A stretch of DNA of 64,000 nucleotides from Gemmatimonadaceae bacterium (GCA_030647905.1 JAUSJA010000027.1:1-64000); one strand, 5' to 3'; shown: positions 10,677-19,540, numbered from the stretch's first letter. Program-made: numbers and translations. The notes: a model not told the origin generated them from the letters alone.

Positions 10677-11522
10677 GTGCTGTCTGTTCGCGAAGCGTGG
10701 AACGCGAGCCGGCGCGCGCCGCTGCTCAGCGCACTGGGTGTCATCACGATCGCTTTCTCGATTTTTGCGTTCGGCCTTTTCGCGCTCGTCGCCGTCAACA
10801 TCAGGCATGCCCTCCGCACGGTGGAAGAGCGAGTGGAGGTGCGTGCGTTCGTTTCGGACGGCACGCCGGCCGAAGCCATCTCCGCCGCGATGGCGGACAT
10901 CAGCTCGTTCCCCGAAGTCGCGAGGGTGGATTACGTCTCGCAGGAAGGCGCGCTGGAGCGCGCGCGCAAGGACATGGGAGAGTTCAGCGACGTCTTCGAG
11001 GAGGCGATGCTTCCGGCGTCGCTCGACATCCATCTGAAGGCGGGTCTCCGCGATCCGGGCAACGTGCGTGCAGTGGCCGAGCGGGTAAGGTCGTACGAGT
11101 TCGTGGACGACGTTCGCTACGGCGAGGAATGGGTCGAGAAGCTGTACCAGCTCCGCGGGGTCGCCGCGGGGACGGGTCTCGGGCTTGGGCTGGCGTTCGC
11201 CGCCGTGTCCATCATCATCATCGGCGCGACGACTCGCGTATCGGTGCTCGCCCGCGCGAGGGAGATCGCGATCATGCGCCTGGTGGGCGCGACCGACGGC
11301 TTCATCCGCGCGCCGTTTCTCATTGACGGCTTCGTCAAGGGAATCGTAGGCGGGCTGCTGGCGCTGCTTCTGACGTGGCTGGCATATCGCACGATCGACA
11401 CCCGGTTCCTCGAGCTCGTGTTCTTCGACCAGCGTCTCATCATGATTGGGATTCTCTGCGGGGCGCTGATCGGCGTCGCGGGGAGCGCGACGTCGGTATG
11501 GAGCCACCTGCGCCACATCTAG
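10677..11522 (+). CDS. ftsX: Cell division membrane protein FtsX
   Basis: The inner-membrane partner of FtsE; its periplasmic loop recruits and activates EnvC-type proteins. The 281 residues show a short cytosolic N-terminus, TM1 near 18-42, a periplasmic domain of about 120 residues, then three more hydrophobic segments in the C-terminal half with the FtsX/MacB-type motif REIAIMRLVGATDGFI. The GTG start sits one base after ftsE. A heptanucleotide tandem repeat lies directly after the stop. Confidence 0.92.
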   Translation: MLSVREAWNASRRAPLLSALGVITIAFSIFAFGLFALVAVNIRHALRTVEERVEVRAFVSDGTPAEAISAAMADISSFPEVARVDYVSQEGALERARKDMGEFSDVFEEAMLPASLDIHLKAGLRDPGNVRAVAERVRSYEFVDDVRYGEEWVEKLYQLRGVAAGTGLGLGLAFAAVSIIIIGATTRVSVLARAREIAIMRLVGATDGFIRAPFLIDGFVKGIVGGLLALLLTWLAYRTIDTRFLELVFFDQRLIMIGILCGALIGVAGSATSVWSHLRHI

Positions 11523-11523
11523 G

Positions 11524-11614
11524 ACCCGCTACCCGCTACCAGCTACCCGCTACCCGGTACCCGGTACCCGCTACCCGCTACCCGCTACCCGCTGCCCGGT
11601 ACCCGCTACCCGTT
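11524..11614. repeat. Thirteen tandem copies of the heptamer ACCCGCT
   Basis: Thirteen consecutive 7-base units run from 11524 to 11614. Most are ACCCGCT; variants are ACCAGCT, ACCCGGT, GCCCGGT and ACCCGTT. The array fills the whole gap between the ftsX stop and the TTG start of the EnvC-like gene, so any ribosome-binding site there is unusual. Seven is not a multiple of three, so changes in copy number would shift any reading frame crossing it. Confidence 0.95.
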
Positions 11615-11617
11615 GGC

Positions 11618-12802
11618 TTGAGCCTGCGCGCCGTGCTCGTCGCCGTGATCGCGATTCTTTCAGGCGGACCGCTCCACGCGCAGGATCAGAGCGACGCCCG
11701 CATCCACGCACAGCAGGAGGAGCTCGCCCGCATCCGGCGCGAGCGCGAGGAGCTGCAGCGCCGAATGCGCGGACTTCAGAGCCGGGTGCACGACATCAGC
11801 GAGGAAGTCACGAACATTGACCGGCAGCACGATGCGACGGTGCGCGTCGTACGCTCGCTCGATCAGCAGCTCACCACGCTCAACGGCGAAGTCGAGCACA
11901 CGACGGCCAATCTCGTTCGCGCGCAGGATGAAGTGCAGGTCAAGCGAGCCATCCTGCGCAAGCGGCTCGTCGAGATCTACAAGCGCGGCCCGCTCTATTC
12001 GTTCGAGGTGATGCTGTCGGCGAGGTCGTTCGGCGATCTCGTCGCGAGGTACAAGTATCTCCACATCCTCGCCCAGCGCGACCGCACGGTGGTGCGCCGC
12101 GTGGACCAGCTGCGCGCATCCATCATTGGCCAGCGGCGGCAGCTCGTGTCGCTGCAGAGCGGCGTGGAGCAGAACCGGGTGGAGAAGGCGCGCGAGGCGG
12201 AGCGGCTGTCGGCGCTCGAGCAGCAACGGCAGAAAAGTCTTGTGAGGGCGCAACAGGACACAAAGAAGACGAAGGCGCGTCTCGCCCAGCTCGCGCGCAG
12301 CGAAGCGAGACTGAACAGCGTGATCGAAGGATTCGAGAGCGCCCGCCGGCGCGCGGCGGCGCGTCCGAACGCCGCGCCGTCGGCGCCGAGCTCGATCCGT
12401 ACGAGCGACTACGGCAGGCTCGACTGGCCGGTGGATGGCTCGATCATCTACGGGTTTGGCCGCGTCGTGAATCCGAACAACACGACCACGCGCTGGAACG
12501 GCATCGGCATCGCGGCTTCATCGGGCACCGAAGTGAGGTCGGTTTCGGCGGGGGAGGTCGTGCTCGCCGACGTGATGGGCACGTATGGCAACACAGTTAT
12601 CGTCGAGCACGGCGGTGGCGATTATTCGGTTTACGGCTCGCTGAGCCGCTTGAGCGTGTCAAAGGGCACGCGCGTCACGAAGGGACAGACACTCGGCTCC
12701 GTCGGAGCGACCGATCCTTCGCTCCCCCCGCACCTGCACTTCGAGATCAGACACGGCGGACCTGCGGTGGATCCGCTCGACTGGCTCCGTGGCTCGCGCT
12801 AG
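11618..12802 (+). CDS. EnvC-like murein hydrolase activator with degenerate LytM domain
   Basis: A secreted coiled-coil protein of 394 residues that probably links FtsEX to a cell-wall amidase. The TTG at 11618 gives a good signal peptide (MSLRAVLVAVIAILSG...HA-Q). A long heptad-rich coil (roughly 25-240, rich in Arg/Glu/Gln) precedes a C-terminal LytM/M23 domain. In active M23 enzymes the first zinc ligands lie in HxGxD; here the position reads WNGIGI, so His and Asp are both missing although the later HLHFE is kept. This favours an activator over an enzyme. The frame is open far upstream through the tandem repeat, but the signal peptide fixes the likely start. GTG at 11633 is an alternative. 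Confidence 0.85.
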   Translation: MSLRAVLVAVIAILSGGPLHAQDQSDARIHAQQEELARIRREREELQRRMRGLQSRVHDISEEVTNIDRQHDATVRVVRSLDQQLTTLNGEVEHTTANLVRAQDEVQVKRAILRKRLVEIYKRGPLYSFEVMLSARSFGDLVARYKYLHILAQRDRTVVRRVDQLRASIIGQRRQLVSLQSGVEQNRVEKAREAERLSALEQQRQKSLVRAQQDTKKTKARLAQLARSEARLNSVIEGFESARRRAAARPNAAPSAPSSIRTSDYGRLDWPVDGSIIYGFGRVVNPNNTTTRWNGIGIAASSGTEVRSVSAGEVVLADVMGTYGNTVIVEHGGGDYSVYGSLSRLSVSKGTRVTKGQTLGSVGATDPSLPPHLHFEIRHGGPAVDPLDWLRGSR

Positions 12803-13655
12803 CAAGAAGCCGCAGGCGCCGCTCGGCGCGCACATCTCGATCGCAGGCGGGACGCACGAAGCCCCCCCGCGCGCGAGCACGATCGGCGCGACAGCAATGC
12901 AGATATTCACCAAGATGGCGAACCGCTGGGCTGAGCGCGCCTGCGAGGACGACGAGTGCAACGCATTCCGCACAGCGCTCGCCGATACCGGCGTACGCGA
13001 GATGTCGGCGCACGACAGCTATCTGATCAATCTCGCATCACCCAATCCGGTGCTTCGGGCGCGCTCGCTTGACTCGTTTCTGTCGGAGCTTCGTCGCTGC
13101 GAAGCGCTTGGACTGCAGTATCTCGTGTCGCACCCCGGCAACTACATGGACGACCGCGCCAGTGGACTTGCACGGAATGCCGAGGCGGTGGGCATCGCGC
13201 TCGAAACGGTGCCCGGCCGGACGATGGTGCTGATGGAGACGACGGCGGGCAGCGGGACCGCGATCGGCGCGAGCTTTGAGGAGATGGCGGAGCTGGTCGA
13301 GCTGATTCCAGCGACAGTGCGCGGACGCGCAGGCGTATGCGTGGACACGGCCCATATCTTCGCGGCGGGTTACGACATCGTGACCGATTACGACGGAGTG
13401 CTGGAACGTTTCGACGACGTAATCGGCCTCCGCCGGCTCCGCATGATGCACCTCAACGATTCCAAGGCGCCGCTCGGATCGCGCCGTGACCGGCACGAGC
13501 TCATTGCCGAAGGGGCGATCGGCGAGAGTGCATTCCGCCGCATCATGAACGACGATCGGCTTGCCGAAATCGCGAAGGTAATCGAGACGCCGAAGCTCGA
13601 GCCCGACGTAACCGACCGCACGATGCTCGAGCGGCTGCGCGGTTACATCGAGTAG
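12789..13655 (+). CDS. nfo: Endonuclease IV, AP-endonuclease (Nfo)
   Basis: Cleaves DNA 5' of abasic sites in base excision repair. The 288 residues show the AP2 pattern: GAHISIAGG (13-21), MQIFTK, SHPGNY (zinc His), ETTAGSGTAIG, CVDTAHIFAAGYD, MHLNDSKAPLGSRRDRHE and EGAIG, which together provide the three-zinc ligands. The GTG start overlaps the end of the EnvC-like gene by 14 bp. The catalytic set appears complete. Confidence 0.95.
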   Translation: MARASKKPQAPLGAHISIAGGTHEAPPRASTIGATAMQIFTKMANRWAERACEDDECNAFRTALADTGVREMSAHDSYLINLASPNPVLRARSLDSFLSELRRCEALGLQYLVSHPGNYMDDRASGLARNAEAVGIALETVPGRTMVLMETTAGSGTAIGASFEEMAELVELIPATVRGRAGVCVDTAHIFAAGYDIVTDYDGVLERFDDVIGLRRLRMMHLNDSKAPLGSRRDRHELIAEGAIGESAFRRIMNDDRLAEIAKVIETPKLEPDVTDRTMLERLRGYIE

Positions 13656-13702
13656 GCGGAACGCTGGCCTTCGCGCCGGAACGCCACTACACTTCAGCGG
13701 GT

Positions 13703-14059
13703 ATGAACTTCGTGCCTCACTCGCGTATGCTGCCGCGCGCACTGTGGCGGCCGGCGATTTTCTTCTTCGCGGTCGCGCAGCTGCTGCTCGCCTTCGCGCC
13801 CCTCCTGGAGGGGCGCCAGGGCTCCAATGCGCGCGCACACGTGGAAGAGGCCGGCACGACGCTTCACCACGCCCACAGCGAAGCCCGCTGCGCCGCATGC
13901 ACGGCGCGCGTGCTCATGGGTTCCGCCGGGCCCGGCTCCAGCTACGATCCGGCGCTGCACCTCACACCGACGCGCATCACTCCGGCGGACGCTCCGTCTA
14001 TCGAGCCAGTCTGGACGACACACTCCCGCTCACGCGCGCCTCCTGTAATCGCTGCGTAG
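13703..14059 (+). CDS. Small secreted protein with His/Cys motif, function unknown
   Basis: 118 residues, not recognised. The N-terminus has a signal-like hydrophobic stretch (AIFFFAVAQLLLAFAPLL). The mature part contains HHAHSEARCAACTARV, a compact His/Cys group that could bind a metal such as zinc or copper. It lies directly upstream of a metal-uptake porin and binding protein, which makes a metal role plausible. A similar-sized secreted protein with scattered Cys is found at 19031. Confidence 0.5.
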   Translation: MNFVPHSRMLPRALWRPAIFFFAVAQLLLAFAPLLEGRQGSNARAHVEEAGTTLHHAHSEARCAACTARVLMGSAGPGSSYDPALHLTPTRITPADAPSIEPVWTTHSRSRAPPVIAA

Positions 14060-14061
14060 CG

Positions 14062-14083
14062 AAGCCAGCCATCGGCGGGCTTT
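14062..14083 (+). terminator. Weak hairpin followed by TTT
   Basis: GCCAGCC (14064-14070) can pair with GGCGGGC (14074-14080), with one A-G mismatch and a 3-base loop, followed by TTT. It lies just after the stop of the small secreted protein and before the porin gene. The short U-tract makes it a weak terminator candidate. Confidence 0.3.
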
Positions 14084-14166
14084 GGATGGGTGCGGGAACG
14101 TAACATGCGCGTCGGCCGACCGGCCTTCCGCGGTGTGTCTCAAACAAGACAAAAGGAAATTGAACG

Positions 14167-15483
14167 ATGCGAGGACGCTCCATCCTCTGCGCATTCGGCC
14201 TGATCACGCCTTTGCTGGCACAGGCACAGGCGCCGCAGAAGAAAGACTCGTTGGCAAAGGCGGACAGCGCCGCGCGCGCTGATTCCATAGCGCTCGTGCA
14301 TGAACTGGAAAAAGAGCTTGGTAAACCGGCCGGTGACAGTGGGGCGGCGGCACAGACGCCCCCACACGCGAGCGGTGGCTATATGAACATCGGCTTCGTT
14401 TCTCTGACGGACGCCGGCTGGTCCACAGAGCCTGATATCGGCTCGCTCGAGCGCGGCGATCACGATCCGCAAGTGCGCGGCTTCACCATTCCCAACACGG
14501 AGCTCGCGCTTGACGGAGCGGTGGATCCCTACTTCAAGGGGTTCAGCAACATCGTCTTCAAGCTCGACAAGAACGGTGAAACCGGTGTCGAGCTGGAAGA
14601 GGCTTTCGTGCTGACCACCTCGCTCCCCGCCAATCTCCAGCTCAAGGCCGGTCAGTTTTTCACTGAGTTCGGACGTCAGAATCCGCAGCACCCGCATTCC
14701 TGGGCTTTCGTTGACCAGCCTCTCGTGCTGAATCGCATGTTCGGACCAGACGGCCTTCGTAGCCAGGGCCTGCGGGTCTCATGGCTCGCGCCGACGCCGT
14801 TCTACACTGAGGCCCTGCTCAGCATCGTCAACAGCGCCGGCGGAGCGACATCCAGTTTTCGCTCGGAGGAGTCGCCGGAAATCCATGGTGGGAGAGCCAC
14901 CGAGCGCGCAGTGAGAGGTCTTCAGGACATGCTGATCGTGCCGCGCCTCGCCACATCGTTCGACCTGACCGAAACGCAAACGCTCCTGCTCGGGGCATCA
15001 GCGGCATTCGGCCCCAACAACTCGGGGTCTTCGGCAAGGACGCGGATCTATGGCGTCGATGGCTACTGGAAATGGAAGCCTGCCGCTGCGCAGCAGGGAT
15101 TCCCGTTCATCTCCATGCAGGGCGAGGCACTGCTCCGTCGGTATGACGCGGCGGAGCGCGTTTCTGCGGACGTGCCCACCGTCACGTTGCCAAACGAGAC
15201 GCTCAAGGATCGGGGCGCTTACGCCCAGGTGTTGTGGGGGATCAAGCCTCGCATCGTGGCCGGGCTGCGCGGTGACTGGGCCAGGGGCGACGATGCGTCA
15301 TTCGATTCGGAGCTGCGCGCCGATCGGTTTCGCGTGTCACCGAACTTCACGTGGTACCCTACCGAGTTCTCGAAATTCCGCGTGCAATACAATTACGACG
15401 ATCGCAAAGAAATCGGCTCCGATCACTCGCTCTGGTTCCAGTTCGAGTTTCTGCTCGGCGCACATGCATCACACAAATTCTAA
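14167..15483 (+). CDS. Outer-membrane porin-like protein of a metal-uptake locus
   Basis: A 438-residue secreted beta-rich protein, probably an outer-membrane barrel that admits metal or solutes. It has a signal peptide (MRGRSILCAFGLITPLLAQA), then an Asp/Ala/Lys-rich linker (KKDSLAKADSAARADS). A barrel follows with FTIPNTELALDGAVDPYFKG, FTEFGRQNPQHPHSW and a final strand ending in F (HASHKF). A good AAAGGAAA site precedes the ATG. The binding-protein gene starts 18 bp downstream, so the porin probably feeds the same uptake route. A TonB box is not obvious. Confidence 0.75.
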   Translation: MRGRSILCAFGLITPLLAQAQAPQKKDSLAKADSAARADSIALVHELEKELGKPAGDSGAAAQTPPHASGGYMNIGFVSLTDAGWSTEPDIGSLERGDHDPQVRGFTIPNTELALDGAVDPYFKGFSNIVFKLDKNGETGVELEEAFVLTTSLPANLQLKAGQFFTEFGRQNPQHPHSWAFVDQPLVLNRMFGPDGLRSQGLRVSWLAPTPFYTEALLSIVNSAGGATSSFRSEESPEIHGGRATERAVRGLQDMLIVPRLATSFDLTETQTLLLGASAAFGPNNSGSSARTRIYGVDGYWKWKPAAAQQGFPFISMQGEALLRRYDAAERVSADVPTVTLPNETLKDRGAYAQVLWGIKPRIVAGLRGDWARGDDASFDSELRADRFRVSPNFTWYPTEFSKFRVQYNYDDRKEIGSDHSLWFQFEFLLGAHASHKF

Positions 15484-15501
15484 ACAGTGCAAGACACAAA
15501 A

Positions 15502-16428
15502 ATGAAAAGCATGAATCTCCATAGAATCGCCACTCTCGCGCTGATCGCGATTGCGGCTACTGGATCGTCGGCCGCTGCACAACTTCGCGTCGTCGCCACG
15601 ACTCCCGATCTTGCATCGCTGGCCAGGGAGATCGGCGGAAATGTCGTCAACGTCACCGCGCTCGCCAAACCGACTGAGGATCCGCATTACGTCGATGCCA
15701 AGCCGAGCCACATCGTGACGCTCAACCGCGCGGACGTACTCATCGAGGGCGGCGCCGAGCTGGAGCTCGGATGGCTGCCGCCGCTGCTGGAGAGCTCGCG
15801 CAACGCCAGGATCGCCGCCGGCGCCCGGGGCCGCATCGTGGCTTCGACAGGCGTCAGGATGCTCGAGATTCCCACGAGCTTCGATCGCTCGAAGGGTGAT
15901 GTGCACTCACTCGGCAATCCGCACTTTCTGGCCGATCCCGTAAGCGTCAAGATCGTTGCCCGGAGGATTTCCGACCACCTCGCGCAGGTGGATCCCAGGT
16001 TGGCGGCGAGCTACAAGGCCAATCTGGTAAGATTCAACGCCAGGATCGACGCGAAGATGGCTGAGTGGCAGCGGCAGCTTGCGCCGTTTCGCAACGCAAA
16101 GATCGTGACGTATCACAAGGACTTCGTCTACTTCGCCAACCGGTTCAACCTCGAGATCGTCGAAACCCTCGAGCCCAAGCCGGGCATCGCGCCTTCGCCC
16201 GCGCATCTCGCCAAGGTCATCGGCACAATGAAGGCGGAGAATGCGCGCGTGATACTCGTACAGCCCTACCAGAATCGCAGAACGGCAGAGACGGTCGCGC
16301 GTCAGGCTGGCGCGGTGGTGCTCGACATGCCTCAGCAGCCCGGGGCACGTCCCAACACCGGCACGTATTTCGACATGATGGACTACCTGGTGACTACGCT
16401 CGCCGCCGGATTACGGGGGCAGAAATGA
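15502..16428 (+). CDS. Periplasmic zinc/manganese-type ABC substrate-binding protein (ZnuA-like)
   Basis: Captures a divalent metal, most likely Zn or Mn, for the downstream permease. 308 residues with signal peptide MNLHRIATLALIAIAATG. The cluster A-1 fold is shown by RVVATTPDLASLAREIGG, PTEDPHYVDAKPSH (metal His), SLGNPHFLADP (second His) and TYHKDFVYFANRF (third His region). The His-rich loop of typical ZnuA is absent. The ATG at 15502 was chosen; GTG 15487 and ATG 15511 are in the same frame. Its stop overlaps the permease start by ATGA. Confidence 0.88.
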   Translation: MKSMNLHRIATLALIAIAATGSSAAAQLRVVATTPDLASLAREIGGNVVNVTALAKPTEDPHYVDAKPSHIVTLNRADVLIEGGAELELGWLPPLLESSRNARIAAGARGRIVASTGVRMLEIPTSFDRSKGDVHSLGNPHFLADPVSVKIVARRISDHLAQVDPRLAASYKANLVRFNARIDAKMAEWQRQLAPFRNAKIVTYHKDFVYFANRFNLEIVETLEPKPGIAPSPAHLAKVIGTMKAENARVILVQPYQNRRTAETVARQAGAVVLDMPQQPGARPNTGTYFDMMDYLVTTLAAGLRGQK

Positions 16429-17258
16429 GCGCGGACCTTCAGGTCGTCTGGGAGGTCATGAAATGGCCCCTCGCGGCGTGCCTCCTGTTTCCACCGCTGC
16501 TGGTCTATCTGGGTCTGCACGTCGTGAAGCGGGAGGTGATCTTCGTTGACCTCGCACTCGCGCAGGTGGCGACTCTGGGTACGTGTGTGGCGCTGCTGAT
16601 GGGCTACCATTTCGATGACCGCATGACATTCTGGATTTCCCTCGCTGTGACGTTCGTGGGAGCGGCGTTCTTCAGCTGGTCGCGCAGCACGAAGAAAGGC
16701 GAAGTTCCGCAGGAAGCCATCATCGGCATCACGTTCGTCGTGGCCGCAGCAGGAGTCATATTGCTGCTGAGCAGGGTAGCGGGTGGAAAGGAAGAGCTCG
16801 AGCACCTGCTGACCGGCGACATTCTGAACGTGACGAAAGCGGAGATTGGCCAGCGTGCACTGCTCTTCGTGGCGCTCGGCGTTTTCTACGCGGCGTTTCA
16901 TAAGCGCTTCGTCCTCATCTCGTCCGATCCTGAAAAGGCCTTTGCAAGCGGAATGCGCGTGCGGCTCTGGGACTTTCTGTTCTATGCAGCATTCGCGCTG
17001 GTAGTCGTGAGTTTTGTGCGCGTGGCAGGGGTGCTGCTGACCTTTGCTTATCTGATCGTGCCGGCGGTTTGCGGAACGATGCTCGCCCAGCAATGGATGA
17101 GGCGCCTGGCCATAGGGTGGGGGATCGCCGCTGCAGCGAGCTTGTTGGGACTGTGGGCGTCGTATCAGATGGACTTGCCTACCGGTGCTGCGATTGTATG
17201 CGCCTCTGGTCTGCTATTGGCCATCGTGAGCGTTCTGGCTGCGGCACGGCGGGCCTAG
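16425..17258 (+). CDS. Metal ABC transporter permease (ZnuB/MntB-like)
   Basis: Inner-membrane permease of 277 residues with about eight hydrophobic segments and the ABC-3 family look (DLALAQVATLGTCVALLMG near the start, FVRVAGVLLTFAYLIVPA later). ATG overlaps the binding-protein stop. The frame is open upstream within the previous gene, but the coupled ATG gives the family's N-terminus. No ATPase gene (znuC) accompanies it in the window, so the transporter must borrow one encoded elsewhere. Confidence 0.88.
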   Translation: MSADLQVVWEVMKWPLAACLLFPPLLVYLGLHVVKREVIFVDLALAQVATLGTCVALLMGYHFDDRMTFWISLAVTFVGAAFFSWSRSTKKGEVPQEAIIGITFVVAAAGVILLLSRVAGGKEELEHLLTGDILNVTKAEIGQRALLFVALGVFYAAFHKRFVLISSDPEKAFASGMRVRLWDFLFYAAFALVVVSFVRVAGVLLTFAYLIVPAVCGTMLAQQWMRRLAIGWGIAAAASLLGLWASYQMDLPTGAAIVCASGLLLAIVSVLAAARRA

Positions 17259-17349
17259 CCTGAAGAAGTTCAGCCGCTGCCTGGGTTTGCGAAACGCTGC
17301 CGCGTCAGTACTCTGCTGGTAGCGACAGCCCCGAACTGAAGGAGTGGAA

Positions 17350-17823
17350 TTGGCTGAATCAGGAAACAGGGAAAGCTCACCGAAGCGCCGCGCGGCGGGC
17401 ATTCATGACACGGTACGACTATCGGCGAGAGGGCTTGCCAAGGTGCTCGGCGACCTCGAAGCACGCGTCCTGCGCGCAGTCTGGAAAGCCGGAAAGCCTT
17501 CAACGGCGCGGGAGATCCACACCCGCGTCGTCCGGCAGCACAAGGTGGAGCTTCTGACCGTGATCACCGTGCTCAACAAGCTTGTCACCAAGGGAGTGCT
17601 GGTCAGAGCCAAGAAGGACGATCTCTTTCATTATAGGGCGCGCTCGAGCGAGAAGGAGTTCATGGCATCAGCGTCACGAAGAGTGGTAGAAGGAATTCTG
17701 GCGCTTGGTCCGCAGGCGGTGGCGGCTTCGCTCGTCGATGCTTTGGCAGAGCGAGACCCTGAGCAACTCGCCGAGCTAGGCCGTCTGGTGCGGCGGAAGC
17801 TGGCCGAGACCGACGACCGGTGA
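17350..17823 (+). CDS. BlaI/MecI/CopY-family winged-helix repressor
   Basis: 157 residues. The winged helix is clear: LGDLEARVLRAVWKAGKPS, then TAREIHTRV, LLTVITVLNKLVTKGVLVRAK and FHYRA. These repressors bind operator palindromes and are removed by proteolysis or metal. The start is taken as TTG at 17350, since GAAGGAG (17338-17344) lies five bases before it; GTG 17344 would overlap this site. The stop overlaps the M56 peptidase GTG (GGTGA), a typical blaI-blaR1 arrangement. No beta-lactamase lies nearby; the downstream efflux pump may be the target. Confidence 0.88.
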   Translation: MAESGNRESSPKRRAAGIHDTVRLSARGLAKVLGDLEARVLRAVWKAGKPSTAREIHTRVVRQHKVELLTVITVLNKLVTKGVLVRAKKDDLFHYRARSSEKEFMASASRRVVEGILALGPQAVAASLVDALAERDPEQLAELGRLVRRKLAETDDR

Positions 17824-18908
17824 CGACGCGCTCTCGGGGGCAGATTTCCGGGAGACTCCGCCTGCGCGAGAATCTGCACCGGCGCATGCTGCTCCTGAGC
17901 GCGGCGACACTGCTGCTCCTCGCAACGCTCCCCACCATTGCGCATCACCTCCCCATCGCCCTCGGCGAGCTTCCTGGAGTCCAGCACCTCTGGCGATTCT
18001 GCCTTGCGGCTCTCAACGACGTTCTGACGCCGGTCCACCGTGCGTTCCATATCGCTTTGGCGATCGGACTCGCTTATGCTTTCCGGGACAGGATCAAAGC
18101 AACACGATCATTGCGATCGGTTCTCGCCAACCTCGATGCGCAGTGCCCGCAGGAAGGGGACGCGATATGGAACGCTGCGATTGCGGCGGGCGTCGATCCG
18201 TCCATCGTGCGCATCGTCGCCGGCCTTCCCAACCCCGCTTTCACCGCCGGCGCGCTGGCGCCTCGTATATATGTAGCGTCGAACCTGGGAGCTCGCCTGT
18301 CAGCCGACGAGCTGGCTCTGGTTTTCGCGCACGAGGCTGCTCACGTTCGCCGCCGGGACCCGCTACGCCTTTCCATCTACCGCTTCCTGAGCTGCATGTT
18401 CTTCTGGATTCCGGCACTCCGCGCCTTGTCGGACGACATAGCGGACGAGGCTGAGATCGAGGCGGACGATTCCGCGGGGGCGCGCGCACCACTCATTCTT
18501 GCGTCGGCAATTCTCCGGCTGGCGGATTGCGGCGGATCTTCCCGGATTTTGTCCACCGTCGGATTCCAGAACCCCGACCTGCTGGAGCGAAGGGTCCGGA
18601 GACTGGCCGGCGAGGAGACTTCCCTCCCCACCCGGCTTACCCGGCTCTCGATCATCGGCGCCTGCCTTTCCGTCGCGCTAGTGTTCTCCTCCGGCCTCGC
18701 CGCGGCTGCGGGACCAGGCGGCCCTGCACACTGCCGGCACACTCACACGCTTCCATTCGCGCACCTGTTTGCAACGGAACAAACCGGCAGCACATGGAAA
18801 GCAGATGCCCGCACTCAGGATGAGCCTCGTCCACCCGCCGAATCCAACATTCACGGCTGGGACAAAGGGCAGCATTTCGTTATGTCGGGTCGCGCCTCGT
18901 CGTCGTAG
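17820..18908 (+). CDS. BlaR1-like M56 family membrane metallopeptidase
   Basis: A 362-residue membrane zinc protease expected to sense a signal and cleave the coupled BlaI-type repressor. Hydrophobic segments lie near 23-43 and 55-90, the zinc site HEAAH is at 171-175, the third ligand probably in ADEAEIEADDSAGAR near 210, and another segment near 275-295. The C-terminal sensor domain of classical BlaR1 is missing; only a short His-containing tail (CRHTHTLPFAHLF) follows, which hints at metal rather than beta-lactam sensing. GTG start overlaps the repressor gene. Confidence 0.82.
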   Translation: MTTRSRGQISGRLRLRENLHRRMLLLSAATLLLLATLPTIAHHLPIALGELPGVQHLWRFCLAALNDVLTPVHRAFHIALAIGLAYAFRDRIKATRSLRSVLANLDAQCPQEGDAIWNAAIAAGVDPSIVRIVAGLPNPAFTAGALAPRIYVASNLGARLSADELALVFAHEAAHVRRRDPLRLSIYRFLSCMFFWIPALRALSDDIADEAEIEADDSAGARAPLILASAILRLADCGGSSRILSTVGFQNPDLLERRVRRLAGEETSLPTRLTRLSIIGACLSVALVFSSGLAAAAGPGGPAHCRHTHTLPFAHLFATEQTGSTWKADARTQDEPRPPAESNIHGWDKGQHFVMSGRASSS

Positions 18909-18944
18909 GGGCAACCCTCATGATTGTTGGGTGTAACTCCGGAC

Positions 18945-18974
18945 TTGTTTTCAAGGCCGGCGTCGGGCTAGAAT
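18945..18974 (+). promoter_or_regulatory. Possible sigma-70-type promoter upstream of the efflux region
   Basis: TTGTTT at 18945-18950 and TAGAAT at 18969-18974 are separated by 18 bases, in the gap between the M56 peptidase and the next small gene. It would give a leader of about 50 bases to the ATG at 19031. No palindromic BlaI-type operator was found by eye near it. Confidence 0.35.
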
Positions 18975-19030
18975 CAGGGCAGCCGTGTACCATAAGGTGT
19001 TTCCATATTTAACGGATCAAGTGCTCTGAA

Positions 19031-19417
19031 ATGTCCCTTCTTCGCAGGATAGCAGGCGTAATGGTTTCTCTCCTTCTGCTGCAGTCAAGCGTGACTGCGG
19101 TGGGTGGTGTGGCCTGCGCGTCAGCTTCCGAACGGATGGGTTCCGCGTCCTTGATGAACCACGGCTCCACGGCGATGCCGGGGACGCCCAGACCGGTGTC
19201 AGAATTCATTGTGTCGGTACTTGCGGATCAGCTCTGCGCAGATGCACACGGCGCAAGCTGCATCGCCATGGGGTCTTGCACTTCGACTGGCAGTCTTCCA
19301 TCGGCGCGATCGATGGACTCGCCGCGGCCGCCCCCCGGTGCAACCGTGGCACTGCAGCCGAGCGCGATCCCGCAAAGTCCAAGCCCCACCCCCGACGTGC
19401 CTCCCCCTCGAGCGTAA
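19031..19417 (+). CDS. Small secreted protein of unknown function, 128 aa
   Basis: Not recognised. Signal peptide-like start (MSLLRRIAGVMVSLLLLQSS) followed by a Ser/Ala/Met stretch, a cysteine-containing middle (CADAHGASCIAMGSC) and a Pro-rich end (SPSPTPDVPPPRA). It lies between the BlaI/M56 pair and the metal efflux operon and may belong to the same regulon. CxxxxxxC-type spacing with Met and His could bind copper or silver, but that is speculative. Confidence 0.5.
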   Translation: MSLLRRIAGVMVSLLLLQSSVTAVGGVACASASERMGSASLMNHGSTAMPGTPRPVSEFIVSVLADQLCADAHGASCIAMGSCTSTGSLPSARSMDSPRPPPGATVALQPSAIPQSPSPTPDVPPPRA

Positions 19418-19540
19418 CCCTGCACGCTGACCCGGGACGGAGAATCACCGCCCCGGTCTAACCACCGCGGTCAGCATTTGCCGGGCCGCCGCTAAACCTC
19501 CCGCGATGTAGTCAACGCAGCGGGACCAGGGAGAAAAACA

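Noticed and set aside
11524-11614. Tandem array as a CRISPR
   Set aside because: Units are 7 bp with no spacers; simple tandem repeat.
17350-18908. Beta-lactam resistance locus
   Set aside because: BlaI/M56-like pair only; no beta-lactamase and no penicillin-binding sensor domain.
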